Shown here one piece after another: positions 1 to 12,669 of a stretch of 64,000 nt of DNA. The stretch's first letter is position 1. The number at the start of each line of letters is the position of its first letter. The translations under genes were made by a program, and so were the position numbers. This DNA comes from Blumeriella jaapii (Eukaryota; Ascomycota; Leotiomycetes; Helotiales; Drepanopezizaceae): the NCBI GenBank assembly GCA_009599575.1, contig VWND01000016.1, positions 186,001 to 250,000 of the forward strand, written 5' to 3'. The notes beneath the pieces were generated by a model, which saw only the letters and a program-made list of their open reading frames with translations, did no database searches and was not told the DNA's origin.

Positions 1-419
1 TTCTGTCTCGTCGGATTGTTTCTCGGCATCGTCAGACTTCTCTTTAGCTTCCTCTTCCTCAGACTCCTCCCCCGTCTCTCCGTGGTGTGTCTCTCCATGC
101 TCTTCTCCGTGCCCATCACCGTGATCACCGTGTCCATGCGAGGTATCCGAGGCGTTGGACAAGATCCACCAGCAGGATGATACAGTCACGACTACAGCTC
201 CCGCAGCCCTGGATGACGTCGTATCAGTAAACGGCGCGACACGGTCGAGATATTCAATTGAAGTCCTCACCAGACTGCATCACCTCCCGACTTTGCAGGC
301 TCATGGCCACCGCTGGCGTAACCACGGCAGACGACCTGGCGGAACAATCGAGGTTTCGCTGCTGTTGGTCTGGCAGCTCGGATGCTGGACCGCAACGCAG
401 CGAACCGTGAGAATGCCAT
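1..419 (-). CDS. Small mitochondrial membrane protein, His/Glu-rich tail (5' part only)
   Basis: The gene starts at the ATG at 419-417 and runs off the left edge. Exon 1 is 419-271; a 62-bp GT..AG intron lies at 270-209 (phase 2); exon 2 continues from 208 to beyond base 1. The first ~40 residues are rich in Arg, Ala and Ser with no acidic residues (MAFSRFAALRSS..., then FRQVVCRGYASGGHE), a typical mitochondrial presequence with a plausible cleavage site near the RGYA segment. A short hydrophobic stretch follows (AAGAVVVTVSSCWWILS), probably one membrane pass, then a tail dense in His, Gly, Asp and Glu with HGHGDHGDGHGEEHGE-type repeats, and then Lys/Glu. I do not recognise the family. An inner-membrane protein with a metal-binding tail is an inference from composition. 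It shares a 552-bp divergent promoter with CAND1. Confidence 0.7.
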
Positions 420-971
420 TGCGTGGGGATGACTGAACAATGAAGCCCAGATTAATCAAACACTGAAGGCGTTTAGTGTTTAAAGCGCAATTGGGCGGCG
501 TGGAAAGCTTGGTGAGTGGTGACGAAGAGAAGATGGGATGGCTGGGATGCAGTTCTTCCGCGGCCGGAGTTTATCCGGAATGCCTGACAACTTCAGGCCA
601 CCACAACCTACCAGGTCAAGCAAGCAGTAGCTTTGGTGGGGTATTATATCCTGGATGTCAATAATCAAGGTGCACACCTACAGTACAGTACCTCTCTCCC
701 CCCTTTCAATACGACACGACACGACGACACGACGATACGACGACACGGCATCCTCTGTTCTGGATTGTTGTATCGACTTCACTCCAGGCAGAGTAGAGAG
801 CTCCATGAGCTAGCTGCCTCCTGAATTTACAGAAGATCACCACCTACCTGCGCATCCACAGCTCACCTCTCCCCGCTTCCCGTCGCACTCATATGATCGC
901 AGCTTCAAGAGCTTGAGCCCCTTCACTATCACGGACGCCTTTCCACTCGCGATACCCAGGTCGCCTACATC
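420..971. promoter_or_regulatory. Divergent intergenic region between the mitochondrial protein gene and CAND1
   Basis: This 552-bp stretch separates two genes transcribed in opposite directions and must hold both promoters. It has an ACGAC-type short tandem repeat at about 709-745 and pyrimidine-rich tracts before the CAND1 start. No defined factor site stands out. Confidence 0.5.
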
Positions 972-3900
972 ATGGCGTCTTCGACTCTCCCTGCGAACCC
1001 GTCCTCACAGACAGTGGCCCAACTACTACCTAAGCTCCATGATGCCGACCCCGACTACAGATTCATGTCCTTGAATGATCTGTTCCAGGTTCTCTCTATG
1101 GGCAAGCCGGACTTTCTATACCACGACTACAACACTGCTGCTCGTGCCGTGGACGGCATTATCAAGACATTGGATGACATGAACGGCGAGGTTCAGAATC
1201 TGGCAATCAAATGGTAAGCTGCACCCATCATGGTGCTATTGGAGGGGTACATGTGAGAGCTAACATCGCAAAGTCTTGGTCCTTTGGTCTCCAAGATCCC
1301 TTCCAGTATACTACCTCCGTTAATCGAGAAACTCTCCAACCTCAGTACCGAAAACTCAGTCGATAGTTCTGTTCCTGCCATGGCTCTTCGAACCGTTGTT
1401 ACCACACTCCCCAGACCAATCAGCGGTGTTTCTCAGACCAAGGAGGTTGCAGAGTCCTACTCAGCAATCAGCAGAGTCCTGATCCCCAGACTTGTCGGTC
1501 GAGTGGTCACCAATCATTCAAAGCATATCAAGCTTCCTGCACCACCACCTGGCATGCTGGACATAGAAAAAGACATAGACCCAGAAGCAGTCGATGTCCT
1601 CATTGAGGTTGTGAGATGTTTCGGGCCTATGTTGCAACAGCCAGAGGTGGAATCACTCCGGGCACTCCTTGTTTCGATTCTAGAGACAGAACGAGCCAGC
1701 TCAGTTGTCAAGAAGCGCACAGTCGTAGCAGTATCTATTTTGGCTCTCTACCTCTCCGATGAGAGCCTGAGCCACTTCCTTTCTCAATTGATTGAGAACC
1801 TGCGCAATCCTCATTTAACATTGGTCCAGAGGCGTCTCTATATCACAATCCTGGGATCAATGGCACGATCAATCCCCTCTAGATTTGGTCCTTATCTAAA
1901 GACTCTTGCCCCCTTTGTTCTCTCTGCCTTGAGTCAGCAGGAGCTCAACGACCAAATGGAGAATTCGGCTGAGGATGGCGAATCTAATCCTGAGATTGAC
2001 GATGTTCGCGAGGCTGCTCTTGTTGCGATAGACGGATTCCTTGCTTCTTGTGGCAGTGAAATGCGTGCCTTCACCGAGGAAACCATTGCTGCACTTCTCC
2101 GGTTTCTCAAGTACGATCCGAATTACAACGATGACGATGACGAGGAGATGGGCGGTACTCAGACAGACGAAGATGACATGGACGACTTCAACGAAGATGA
2201 CGAGTTTGATGCTGAAGCCGGATTTGAAGACGACGATGATGATGCCAGTTGGAGAGTTCGACGATGTGCCGCGAAGGCACTGTACACCCTCATTTCCACC
2301 AGAGGCAGTGGTGATCTGCTCGATGATGGTACCTTATACGCACAGGTCGCTCCGTTCCTGGTACAAAGGTTCAGCGAGCGAGAGGAGAACGTCCGCCTGG
2401 AGACTATCTCAACACTTGCGTCTCTCGTCCGTAAGACCGGGGAAGGTACTCTGGTCAATTTCTCCTCTGATTCGGAGGACTATATCAACCACCCCCCACA
2501 GAGCCGGAAACGTAGGAGGGAGAGTAGCGCAACGAATTTTGATACAAAGAGCCTTTCAGCTGGTCTCGCATCGCCAACTATCGAACCTTTGCCGACCTCC
2601 GGTCCCAGAGCAGATTTGGCAAAGTTGAGCCCTACTCTAATCAAGGCAATCGTGAAACTCTTGAAAGGCAATTCCATTGCAACGAAGCAAGCATTGATCA
2701 CGCTTCTAGACGATGTTGTCTCCGTTCAGAATGGGGGCTTATCTGAGTATTTCGGCCAAATAGTGGGTCCTTTAGTGGATTCTGTGAAGACCACTTCAGG
2801 CTCTACTGGATCGGTGATCAGCAGCGGAGCAGCATCGTCAGCTACGGCGAATACCTTGCGTATTGCAGCCCTTCATCTGATTGGTGATATTGCGTCAACA
2901 CACTCCTCAAGTCTTTTACAGCCTTATCTGCCGAAGATTGTACCCGGTGTTATCTCAGCCATCAATGACAAGTACTACAAGATTTCCAGCGAAGCCATCG
3001 GCACTGCAGAGCAACTAGTCAAAGCGCTTACTCCTCCCCGATCGGGTCCGGTAAGTCAGAAGCAGCAGTCGGATCTTCACCAGCTCTTCAAAGTCATCGT
3101 CAGCCGCGTCTCTGCCAATGATGCCGATTCGGAAGTTCGACAGCGCGCAATTCACGCTTTAGGTATCATGATCGCACGCACAGCAAACTCGGAAGGTTCT
3201 ATTTTGCTCTCTTCTGCTGACAGAAGTGCCGCATTGGGCCTCTTGAGTGATCGACTGAAGAACGAGACCACCCGACTTGCTGCAGTGTATGCCATTGACA
3301 CTGTTGCTACCCTGATAAGTGCTCAGGATCAACTGCAGCCAAAGTGGATCAGAGAGGTATCTCTCGAGCTTTCTGCTCAGCTGCGAAAGGCAAACCGATC
3401 TTTGAGAGGTGCTAGTCTTGCAGCTCTGAAGAGTTTGATTGTTTCGTCTGCTACCAAGGGCTCTCTCGATGCGCCTACTATCGAAGGTCTAGTCAAGGCC
3501 CTCCTACCTCTTCTCACAACCGTAGATCTCCACCTGTTAGGCCCTGCACTTATAGTCCTCTCATACCTGGTCAACGAGAAGCCCGAGCTCGTTGTTACGG
3601 AACAGCTCGATATTGAGCTGTGTAATCTCTTGATCGTCTCTTTCGGGGGTTCAGTCCTCGAAGCCTTGTTGACTCTTGTCAAAAACATTGGCGAGAAGGG
3701 TGTTGGTCAGAATTTAATGAGTAGGGTCTTGACCAAGGTCAGTATTAATGGTGACCCAGCAGTCGTTGGAAAGGTGATCGGTACACTCCTCGTACACGGT
3801 GGACCTGCCATTGGCGTCAGCATTGATAACTTCTTGAGTGAAGCAACTAACCCAACTTCTGACGATCCCCGCCGGTGCCTGGCCCTGGCTGTACTCGGCG

Positions 3901-5165
3901 AAGCTGGACTGCGCATGGGGACAAAATCCCCCCTTCAGCCCTCTATCTTTACGGCGCAATTCTCCTCTACATCAGAGAAGGTTCCTTTGGCCGCCGCAAT
4001 TGCTCTTGGCCGTGCAGGTGCGGGGAATACTGCGGTGTATCTGCCCGAGATCTTGTCTCTCATGGGTCAGGGCCAAGCCACCCAGTACTTACTGCTGCAT
4101 TCAATCAAGGAGATCCTTCATCAGGCTAGCAATAGCTCGGTTAGTATCAGCAGGTACACCAAGTCGATCTGGGATCATCTATTGCAGGCGTCTCAGTCCG
4201 AAGACAACAAGGCTGTCGGAGCAGAGTGTATTGGACGAGTCGCCATTATCGAGCCTAAGACCTACATGCCGGAGCTGAAGGTAATCGTCTGTTCTTTTGC
4301 GATGTTGTGTTGATCTCTGACGCTACATAGAAATACCTTAGCCACAGCAGTCCATTGGTCCGGGCAATGACAATCCAAGCCATTCGATACACTCTACCAG
4401 AGAGTGATGATAATTTTGACACCGTTCTCAAATCAGCTCTTCTCGATATGCTCAACATCATGCTTCGTGATACAGAGCTCGAGAATCGTCGTCTTGCGCT
4501 CACTACACTCAACTCCGCCGCTCACAACAAGCCTGATTTGATCGTTCCAAATCTCAGTCTCCTCCTACCGCTTGTGCTGAAGGAATCTGTCATTAACCAA
4601 GCCTTGATTCGAGAAGTTGCGATGGGCCCGTTCAAGCATAAAATTGACGATGGCCTGGAAGTACGAAAGGTAATACCCCTCGCTGCCCTCTTGGATCTAA
4701 TACTGACTATCTGAACAGAGCGCTTACGAGACTCTCTATTCTCTCATGGAGACTGCCTTCACTCGCATCAACATTGTTGATTTTTACGACCGAGTCATCG
4801 CTGGTATCCTGGATGAGCATGATATCCGATCTCTCTGCAATCTTATGCTCACCAAGCTCATTACCCTCGACCCCGACGAGACCAGCCGCCGCCTCGACGC
4901 TATCGCCGCCAATTACCGCACTGTTATCTCCATCAAGCTCAAAGACAACGCTGTCAAGCAAGAACTCGAGAAGCAAGATGAGGCCGTTAAGAGCTGTCTG
5001 CGCGTCTCAGGGCTTCTCCACGCTTCGATCCCCGGCGCAAGCAATGGTGTCGGTGCCCATGCTGGTCAGCACCAGACTTGGCGTACATACTGGGAATGGA
5101 TTGAAAAGGACTACGAGAACCAGTTGAGAGCTCTACGGGAGGAGGGCAAGGAGTCTGCTTACTAA
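972..5165 (+). CDS. CAND1: Cullin-associated NEDD8-dissociated protein 1 (CAND1/TIP120)
   Basis: Spliced as 972-1213, 1274-4280, 4331-4669 and 4719-5165; introns are 60, 50 and 49 bp with GT..AG ends. The sum is 4035 nt, 1344 residues, with no frame break. CAND1 wraps unneddylated cullins and swaps substrate-receptor modules of SCF ligases. The protein is HEAT repeats throughout; the N-terminal segment NGEVQNLAIKCLGPLV is rebuilt exactly across intron 1, and the C-terminal block with SAYETLYSLMETAF and the IRSLCNLML region is the conserved TIP120 domain that contacts the cullin. A strongly acidic insert sits at about residues 365-405 (runs of Asp/Glu) between HEAT repeats, as in other CAND1 proteins. 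The length is in the range expected for fungal CAND1. The gene is convergent with the lectin-like gene 1.8 kb downstream. Confidence 0.95.
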
Positions 5166-6941
5166 GCAGACGACCATCTTGTTTCTAAATCCGGATGCTG
5201 GGTGGCAGGCCGGTGGACGACACCAGATCACGATTGGGATCTTGAATTATGACGATACGAATGACGCATGCAAGGGTACGAAGTGAACATCATCACGAAT
5301 CTTCGGGAGATGGCTAGTGCGTGGTGCAATGGAGTATCTGCATTTAGCTTGCGTTCCGTTGCATAGCTTGCGGGTGTGCGGAACGCTTTGTGCTTACCAG
5401 ATAGGTAGAAACTAGAAGCAAAGGATGTATTTACCAAGCGCTAATAGCATTTTGTCCACGGTAAAAAGATTTCGCTTGGATGATAAGTTTATTCGGAGAA
5501 GCGATCGAAAGCTGAGTTGGGTGGTTCGTAGGCTTCCGGTACTTCGGTACTCTCTCTCCCTTTCAAGCGATCCTGGATAGCTGATGTAGGGATTCACTCG
5601 GTTTGTAGGTCTAATCCTTGGAATTCTTCTCTTGTTGGATGGTATACTTAAGAACGACGGGCGTGTGACGATTGTCCTGGGATCGATTTGTGATATGATT
5701 CTGAGCGTGTAGATAGGCATGTTGACTCTTGTGCCAACTGTTTGGACTTGAGAAATTCCGAGTGTTTTGACCTCGACCATGCAATAAGTCAGTCGAGGTC
5801 ACTATTCCGCTTGGTCTGATATCCAATCTTGGGGAATGGGGTGGTTACTGTAAGATACGGAGTAAGTCACCCCCGCTGACGCCTGGGCCCGTTAAACAAG
5901 CATTAAATCACCGATGTGTCCTAATCGCTGTGGAGGGGGAGGGGGGGTAATGGTCGTGCTAAGCAGAGGAAAATCAGAAACCCTGTCACGCCCAATAGAT
6001 CCAACGGCTCATCCATCGACTTACGGCACAGTATTGTACATCCCAGCGTGAGGACTTTGCCGTGATGACCAATTTCAAAGTTTCCCAACAACGTCGTCTT
6101 GAAGTCTCGCACTCTCGCCACGAAGTTACGGTAGGTACAGCACCGTACCGCACAACACAGCACAGTAGGTCGACTCAGTGATCTCTGCATTCCAGAGTGG
6201 TATTTACATACTGTACTGTAAGCGAGCCCCGGCTCCAGTCTCACCCGCCCTCGGTCTCCAGCCGGCCGCCGGGCACAGATCCAGCGCCGTCCTGACACGT
6301 TCTGCTTGCCGCCGTGCGCCTCTGCTTCGCGCCATCGCATCGGTCGCGACTCATGGCCCACCCCCATAATACACACACGCCCTGCCCCGTGCTCGGATAT
6401 CTGTAACTGCTCTCGGACGGGTGGGGAGTTCCGGTTGAGTCGGAGAGTACGGGGAGGTGTATGTACTGTATGAAGACCCCTACTACGGGAACACGAGCAT
6501 GGTCGATCTGGCCTGGTCTTCGGGGCTCGAGAAAAGACAGGTTGTTACAGTACTGTACAGCGCAGTATAGCACAGCACAACACAGCACATGGTTGGAAGG
6601 GTAGGAAGACCAAGATGGGCCACGATATCGTTGTCGAAAAAAGGACGAACGGGACGGCACAGCTTTCGGCACCGTGAGATTGGAGAAGTGCGGCCACCAT
6701 GACAGGCATCCAGCGTCACCCCGAATAATATATTATCTAAGTTTTTCCAACCATCTTATTGTCAACCTATGTGCGTGTAGTACAGAGTACGGGCGTCCCC
6801 GGCACTCCGTCCCCCCCCATGAAGCGAAGTCTTGTGTGCCAATGATAGACATATTGTTCGTACGTACTAGCTAACTCCTCGCAGCAAAATCATCGCCAAG
6901 ACCGAGACCACCAACTTGCTCCGTCGTCAAGCGCTCGCTCA
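5166..6941. other. Non-coding stretch between CAND1 and the lectin-like gene
   Basis: This 1.8 kb lies between two convergent genes, so it should hold both 3' ends. No open frame here resembles a protein. Parts at about 6130-6210 and 6540-6600 are rich in short ACAGTAC/GTACTGT and CACAGCA repeats, and 5930-5950 has a G-run. Nothing else is recognised. Confidence 0.5.
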
Positions 6942-8359
6942 CTAGCCAGCCCGGCCAGTCTTGTCGATGGAAGAGTCCGTCCACGTGCCAAGGCTCAGGA
7001 AGCCTTCTGCGAGCTTGTCTTGCGCGATTTGGTAGAACCGAGCTTGGTCATTCCAGCCGACTGCGCTGATGGGGGCTCCCGGGACGTCTGCCTTGAATCG
7101 GAACGAGTTTTTCGCAGGCAGTGCAGCCCATTCCGTCCCGATTTCGGTCGAGGCCTTGGAGCCAAGGAATTCATAGACGCCCTTGTCCGCACCACTGTAG
7201 AAGAGGTGCAGCTGATCCTGGATCAGCGTGTAGCAGGCAGCCAGACCAGTGAGAGGAGTCCAGGAGTCGAAGCCTTTGGCAGAGATGGCCGATGCTAGCA
7301 ATGAGTTTAGCGAGGTTCAATCAGAGAGCGAGAAGGAGACCCACGCTTGGTCCATATACCCGCGCTGAACTGCATGCCGAAAAGCGAACTGGTTATTGAA
7401 TCGACGAAGAAAACATGGATGTTGTTAGTCACGGGATTGACGTTGACAGCGGCGATGGACGACGCGCTGAGAGCCTGGCCACCAATGGATTTGCCAGTGC
7501 CGAAGCCTTTGATGTTGCCTGCGAGTTCGGAAATGTAGCCCTCTTTATCGTAGTAATAGACTCGCCAATCCTGTTGCTTGTTCACGCTGACAGCGGCGAG
7601 GCCGGTCGAGTTGTGCGTCGGGATCTCGGTCTTGAGAAAAATACTGGCGACGGGCTTGCAGCTGTCGGTAAACGCCGCACAAGTGATAGAGCACATGGTG
7701 ATGCTGTTGGATCCGGAGAGATAGAAGATGCTGAACGTGACGACACCAGACGCCTGGTCTACCACCGACGTGGCCGAGAGAGGCGAATGGGGCTTGGGAG
7801 GGATCGTCAAGTCCATCTTCTGCACCGCCTTGAACGTATGCCCATCCAGACTGACCTGGAGATACATCGCGTTGTCGCTCGGATTCTGCCATATCACGTG
7901 GGTGTTGAACGTGTTATTGTCATTCATGAGCACGGTCGAGCTGGCGATACTGTTCGCGGTGAGATTGAGATTGAGTGGTGGAACGGTCCCGGCCCCGGCT
8001 CCGGCTCCGGCTCCGGCCCCGGCCCCGGCCTCGGCACTGACGACTGCCGGTGGTTTCGGCGTCTTTGTCTGCTTCCGCATGGTACCGGTAAGGCCAACAG
8101 CCAATCCAATGGTGAGGACTATCACGCCCACCAAGGCTATGATCCACAAGAGGTGTCTCTTCCAGAATGGCTGCGGTGCCGACCTCACTGGCAACGTGGA
8201 CGCCGTGTAATAAGCCGGAAGTGGTGGTGGAATGGGAGGTGTCACGGGCGCCACCACGGGCGCCGCCATGGGCGCCGTCATGGGTGCCGTCGCAACAAGT
8301 TCCGGTGCGTGAGATGGCCGTCTGTTCGGTTCAACCCCGTAGGCCGCCGCCTGTGGCAT
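6942..8359 (-). CDS. Type II membrane protein with fucose-lectin-like ectodomain
   Basis: Coding parts are 8359-7345 and 7294-6942 around a 50-bp intron (7344-7295, phase 1), giving 455 residues from the first ATG. Order: a Pro/Ala-rich cytoplasmic segment with MTAPMAAPVV-like repeats; one strong membrane helix at about residues 69-92 (LLWIIALVGVIVLTIGLAVG); a stalk of Ala-Gly repeats; then about 300 residues of short beta-rich blades with repeated W/Y-D/N motifs (HVIWQNPSDNAMYLQVS, WRVYYYDKEGYISELA, IHVFFVDS, LHLFYSGADKGVYEF). This layout matches fungal proteins with a fucose-specific-lectin-like beta-propeller. Sugar binding is inferred from the fold. The frame stays open upstream of the ATG as far as a CAG acceptor-like site at 8485-8483 (LDRSPIDNRRAD...), so an extra 5' exon is possible and the true start is uncertain. 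Confidence 0.7.
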
Positions 8360-8482
8360 CACGACCACGCACTTCTCATCTGGGTAGTAGAGAGCCTTTT
8401 CCACCGGGGAAAAGGTATCAGCCCTGCGATTGTCGATTGGGGATCTGTCCAGAGCGGATACCGGCGAGACTAGATATTGAGA

Positions 8483-9888
8483 CTGTGAAGGGTGAGCGGA
8501 TTTCAGGTTGTAAAAAACTGGCTACAGAAAGTCAAGTCTCTGGCTCGTCTCTGTCTCTGACCTAGATCGCTAGGGCTCTCTGCAGCAGCTTGGAATCCTT
8601 TTCCCCAGTGTTGATGACCAGAACGAGAGCAAGAGCAGGAAGCAAGCGTAACCATCATCCACACCCTAGGCGGGCACAAGTTGCGATTCTGGATAGAACA
8701 GTAAGAAGAAGAATCACTGACCATCTTGGATAATGAGGCCAGAGGCCACGGAAGACGAGAGAGAGGACCAGAATTGGATAATCGGGAGTGTCAAACGTAC
8801 GATTAGGCTCTACTCTGGAAGTAAGTGATCAAATCTATACCATGATAGTCGAAGTTGAGAACACAATGAAGTAGTAGGGGATGTCAGAGAGAAGAGTGAT
8901 CTTCCCATGTCCCTCTCGCGCCGAGACCTTGTCTCAACGCGCAGCGAATAAAACTCCCCTTGCTTGACGGATGGGTCTTGAGGAGTAGTCAAGCCAAGAT
9001 CACCAAGACTGAAGCAGCGGTCGCAACCATCCCATGAAGTCTCTGGTGGTCGACGGCCCCCAGCCCAGACCTGCGGCGCGTGAATCCCTGCGATCCGATG
9101 TTCCTCGCCGCGGTGGCCCTTGGGGCGCTGGTCCTTCGACAAGCCCGTCCGGGGCATATCAAACCCTCCAAGACTTTCACGTTCGAGACTGGAGAGGAAA
9201 GCCACATCCCAGTCCCCATGTATCCTGTCCTCACGATAAGGTTTCGCATATGCCGCCGTTTAGACGGTCTCGAGATGTGGAGCACGCATGGATCCCGATA
9301 GAGATCAGGTCGTCTCTTTGCCCGTGCCAGCCATGAACTCGGGTCATGTCAAACGTTGTGCTCGACAAGCTTGCTTTCCCATTCATGCCGAATCAACTTT
9401 GTCCTCCATTTTCGCATCTGCCGGATTGCGTGGAGCTGGTGGCTCTGTCTTCGACCGCTCCGCCGACACGAGCACCGCCAGTATCCGAAGATAATCAGCC
9501 CGTACTGGAAAGTCTGCCGCTGCGAACAGCATTGACTTGCTATGAAGAAGATTCCTGGTCGACGGCCATCACTAGGCAGTCGGCCTAGTGATGCTCGCCA
9601 GAGTCATTCATCCGCCATAGCTTTGGTCGTGCTGCACTTCATAGATAGGAAACAAAGGCTTTGTTCGAGGTTGACAATGCGTAGCGGTCAAACTAGAGAG
9701 TATCCGTGTTTGGCCCACTGTGGCGTCCATCCAGAACATCAGGCTGTTGCGAATCTGTTGGATTTCGAAACCTTATCTCGACTTGGGTTTGTCGAGGGCC
9801 TCCTCTTGATCTTTCCGAATGACATGCTCTATATGAACTGGCTGTAAAGAAGGCTCGTCACACCCGTCGTCAGGACCCCAGAACTTCT
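8483..9888. other. Upstream region of the lectin-like gene and edge of the accessory island
   Basis: No gene can be supported. The promoter, and possibly a small first exon of the lectin-like gene, should lie in about 8483-8800. A short open frame at about 9542-9847 (+) ends in a protein-like segment (VANLLDFETLSRLGFVEGL), but it has no recognised family and sits just before a repeat copy; it may be the tail of a decayed gene. Confidence 0.35.
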
Positions 9889-10136
9889 AGCTTCAACAGC
9901 TTTGACTATTTCTGTAACATCGAGGGTCACCTCGCAAACTCTCTGGAGAACCAGCCCGCCTGTAGGGGAAGGGCTCAAAGAGCGGACACTTGTCACACAT
10001 TTCTATTATATAACTGCTTTCTCGAGGCTTTCTCGTACGTAAAATCCCCAGCTTAGCACTTCTCCAGTGTCCTGCGGGAGGCTTGAGGTTGCGCGGTTTC
10101 ACTGCCCCCTCAAGACGTTGAACAAAATGATCATTT
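9889..10136 (+). repeat. Dispersed repeat family, copy A
   Basis: The copy shares an ordered set of blocks with copies at 16757-17022 and 20260-20525: AGCTTCAACAGCTTTGA, then CCCGCCTGTAGGGGAAGGGCTC, then TGTCACACATTTCTATTATA, then CCCCAGCTTAGCAC, CCTGCGGGAGGCTTGAGGTT, and finally CACTGCCCCCTCAAGACGTT followed by an AT-rich tail (TGATCATTTT). One frame reads FNSFDYFCNIEGHLANSLEN... to a stop at GCT-TAG, so the first half may be the C-terminal end of a dispersed coding sequence and the second half its 3' untranslated end. Confidence 0.65.
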
Positions 10137-12669
10137 TCCTCTATACGAGATGCACAGTAAGAACTCTTTTCCTCTAGACCTCATCACAGGAAGTTGAGCT
10201 TTTCCGCAACCGATGAAAGCATGGTCTGCGAGAAAACATGATTGATGAGAGGGGCGAACGACGGGTAAGTAGGAACGGCTTGTTGCAACTGTCCTTTTTA
10301 CTGTGGTAGGAATGCCCAGATCTAGGGTCACGTGCGTCACGTGATATTGTGATAACGTGGTATTTCAGCGTCGTCCACCTCTAAGTCCGCTGACCTTTAT
10401 CTCCATCTTTTCCTTTACTTTTCCTGAGAATTGTGGAAAACCTTTTAATGCGCATTATTAAGCCACGACGCAATGCACATCTTGCCAGACTTCGACTCAC
10501 AACACCCTGTACGAGCTTGGTTCATTTATGACTGCAATGTTATAGGGCCCTTAAATAAGAAAAAGATCCTCACTATCTCACATGTGGTTTATCATGCTAC
10601 AAGGCAAGGTGATTCTCGGTTTGTTACACCACAATCAATCAGAAAATCTGGCGTTAATTGTTTACAGGGTATATACTCCACGTGACAGTTGGATAAATCA
10701 AGCGAGGAAGTACTTTTTAATAGATACCTGGGAAGGCGGTTACACAGTATGAATTTGGATAGCAATCTATGGTGTTTCTGGCTGGAAGCGTTTCTCCCCG
10801 ACATTCTGCACATTCTTGACTATCATCATCGTTTGCCAATCACGAGCCCTTCCTCGGACAGCGCGTGCCGTGCTGTTGCGTTGTTTATAAAAGCAAGACA
10901 CCTCTTAATCTTTTTTCGGGTTTGTCCGGGCCTCTCCTCTCTCTTTATAATAGGCAGCACAATAATATTTTGCAACAGCGTCGTCGCATAGAGTGGGATG
11001 GCTGTGAACCTAGTTAAAGCTTGTTAGCAGTTTAGTAGCCATTAAGATGTAGACTTGGAATGCTTACGTAGTGAAGAAGAGATTGCGATGCTTATCAAGA
11101 TCTAGGAGGGGTTTCCGATTTATACAATATTTGTTCGGAGTTAGGAGATCAGAGACTCAGAGGTCAGAAATGGGGCGAGGAGGACGGAGGGCCTAGCCAC
11201 GAACAAGCACAACACTAGCTGGGCCGCCTCGCGCACACATTTCCATTTTTTTTTCTTGAACGTATCGTGTGGCACATTTCAAAAGATTATATCACTAGGG
11301 CTATTAGAGGATTCTTCCTTTCTGCGCGTGTGAGCATTCCGTATAAGGAATCTGTCACGCTGAAATCTTGTCTTCGCTGGGCTTAGGTAACTTCAGAAGC
11401 TACAGCAGCTTCAAATGATGCCACGCGTATTGAGAATTGAGCGAAAGAAAGAAATGATTCGACTGCTATTCGGGCGCAAGCAAACACAGTCAATTGCTGG
11501 GCGCTGACAAGTAGGAATAGAAGCTTGAGATCAATGTTCTGGGAAACCAAAAGTCGGATCCAACATCTCAGATCCGACATCTCAGACTCGGCGTAGTAAA
11601 TGCCACGGAACACAGATTCTCCGCATTTTGATGCGAGTTCTGGCTCATAAGCTCTGTCCCGTGGCTGTCCTAAAGGCCCGAGGATGATAATGTTCGCTTG
11701 GAGGCATAGGTAGGTTCATTGTCGACGGAATTAATGTAGCGGTGAGGAAGATGATAATTTCCGGACGTTAAACAACAGTGAAGCAGAGATCCGAATGGAT
11801 TCTGGAGGGAAGTGTCAATAGGTGGTACATGTTGTAAAAATAGCTTCTTTCTGTCTGTGATAGATGACGTTGCTTACACGTTCTATAATAACTGCACTGA
11901 AGCTATTTCTGCGGCCCTGCCATGCTTAGAAAATTCGAAAACTGTAAAAGAATTCAACAAATGGGCTGAATCTGAGAGCCCATAATCTGAGAAGTCTATA
12001 ATCCAAAGTAGCATTTTTGATGCCCTGTTCGACGCACCTGTTTTCATCCTCTACTATATTCAGCAACTAACGAACAACTTCTATTTGGCTTTAATCCTCT
12101 TCGACTTGCCACGGTAAATCAAACCGACTTGAAAACCCTGGAAAAAAACGGGAAGGACTCGTTGGCCATGTCAAGCCCCCCGTCAAACTCAGCTAGTTTC
12201 GTTCCTACGCGCAGAGCGAAATTTGTAACCATCCGGACCATGATCTATATCATTGGTTTACAACGTGTTCCTTTGGTTGGATTGAACGAGCACTTTCGAG
12301 CAGGTTACGACGTGTAGTTGCCGACTCTTGATGGTTGGTTTGGAATGAGGCGCCAACCTCGAATTGCTTCCCACCTCAGGTATGTTTGCCAACTTTGCTT
12401 TCGTGTTCGTGCTCTGTAGGGTGCTGTACAACCAAGCGATCGAGTTCGAATCCATTCTTGAAACGGTTTTGATTATTGAAGCAAATGCGCTGACCAGAAT
12501 TCTTTGACGATGCCTTCGTTGTCGCCGAAGGTCTGCGCCTCAATCCTCTAAAAATCCGCCATTTTTAGTTCACATCGAGGATAATTCAGACCTGCATCTC
12601 CACAAACCGCGTCGGAAGATCGTTTCACCGGAGAGTTCATTTCATCCTGTCTCAACTTTTTTATTTATA
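10137..12669. other. AT-rich island DNA without a supportable gene
   Basis: 2.5 kb of AT-rich sequence with many in-frame stops. One short frame at 10473-10685 (+) reads MHILPDFDSQHPVRAWFIYD... for 70 residues but has no recognised family. No repeat or RNA gene was identified. Confidence 0.4.

Noticed and set aside
5228..6719. Several frames of 60-150 codons after CAND1
   Set aside because: They overlap on both strands, lack family features and fall in motif-rich non-coding DNA.
7415..8473. Long open frame (about 350 codons) on the plus strand across the lectin-like gene
   Set aside because: It is antisense to a spliced gene with clear protein features; its sequence is a composition shadow (GPGSGSGSGP is the complement of the Ala-Gly stalk).
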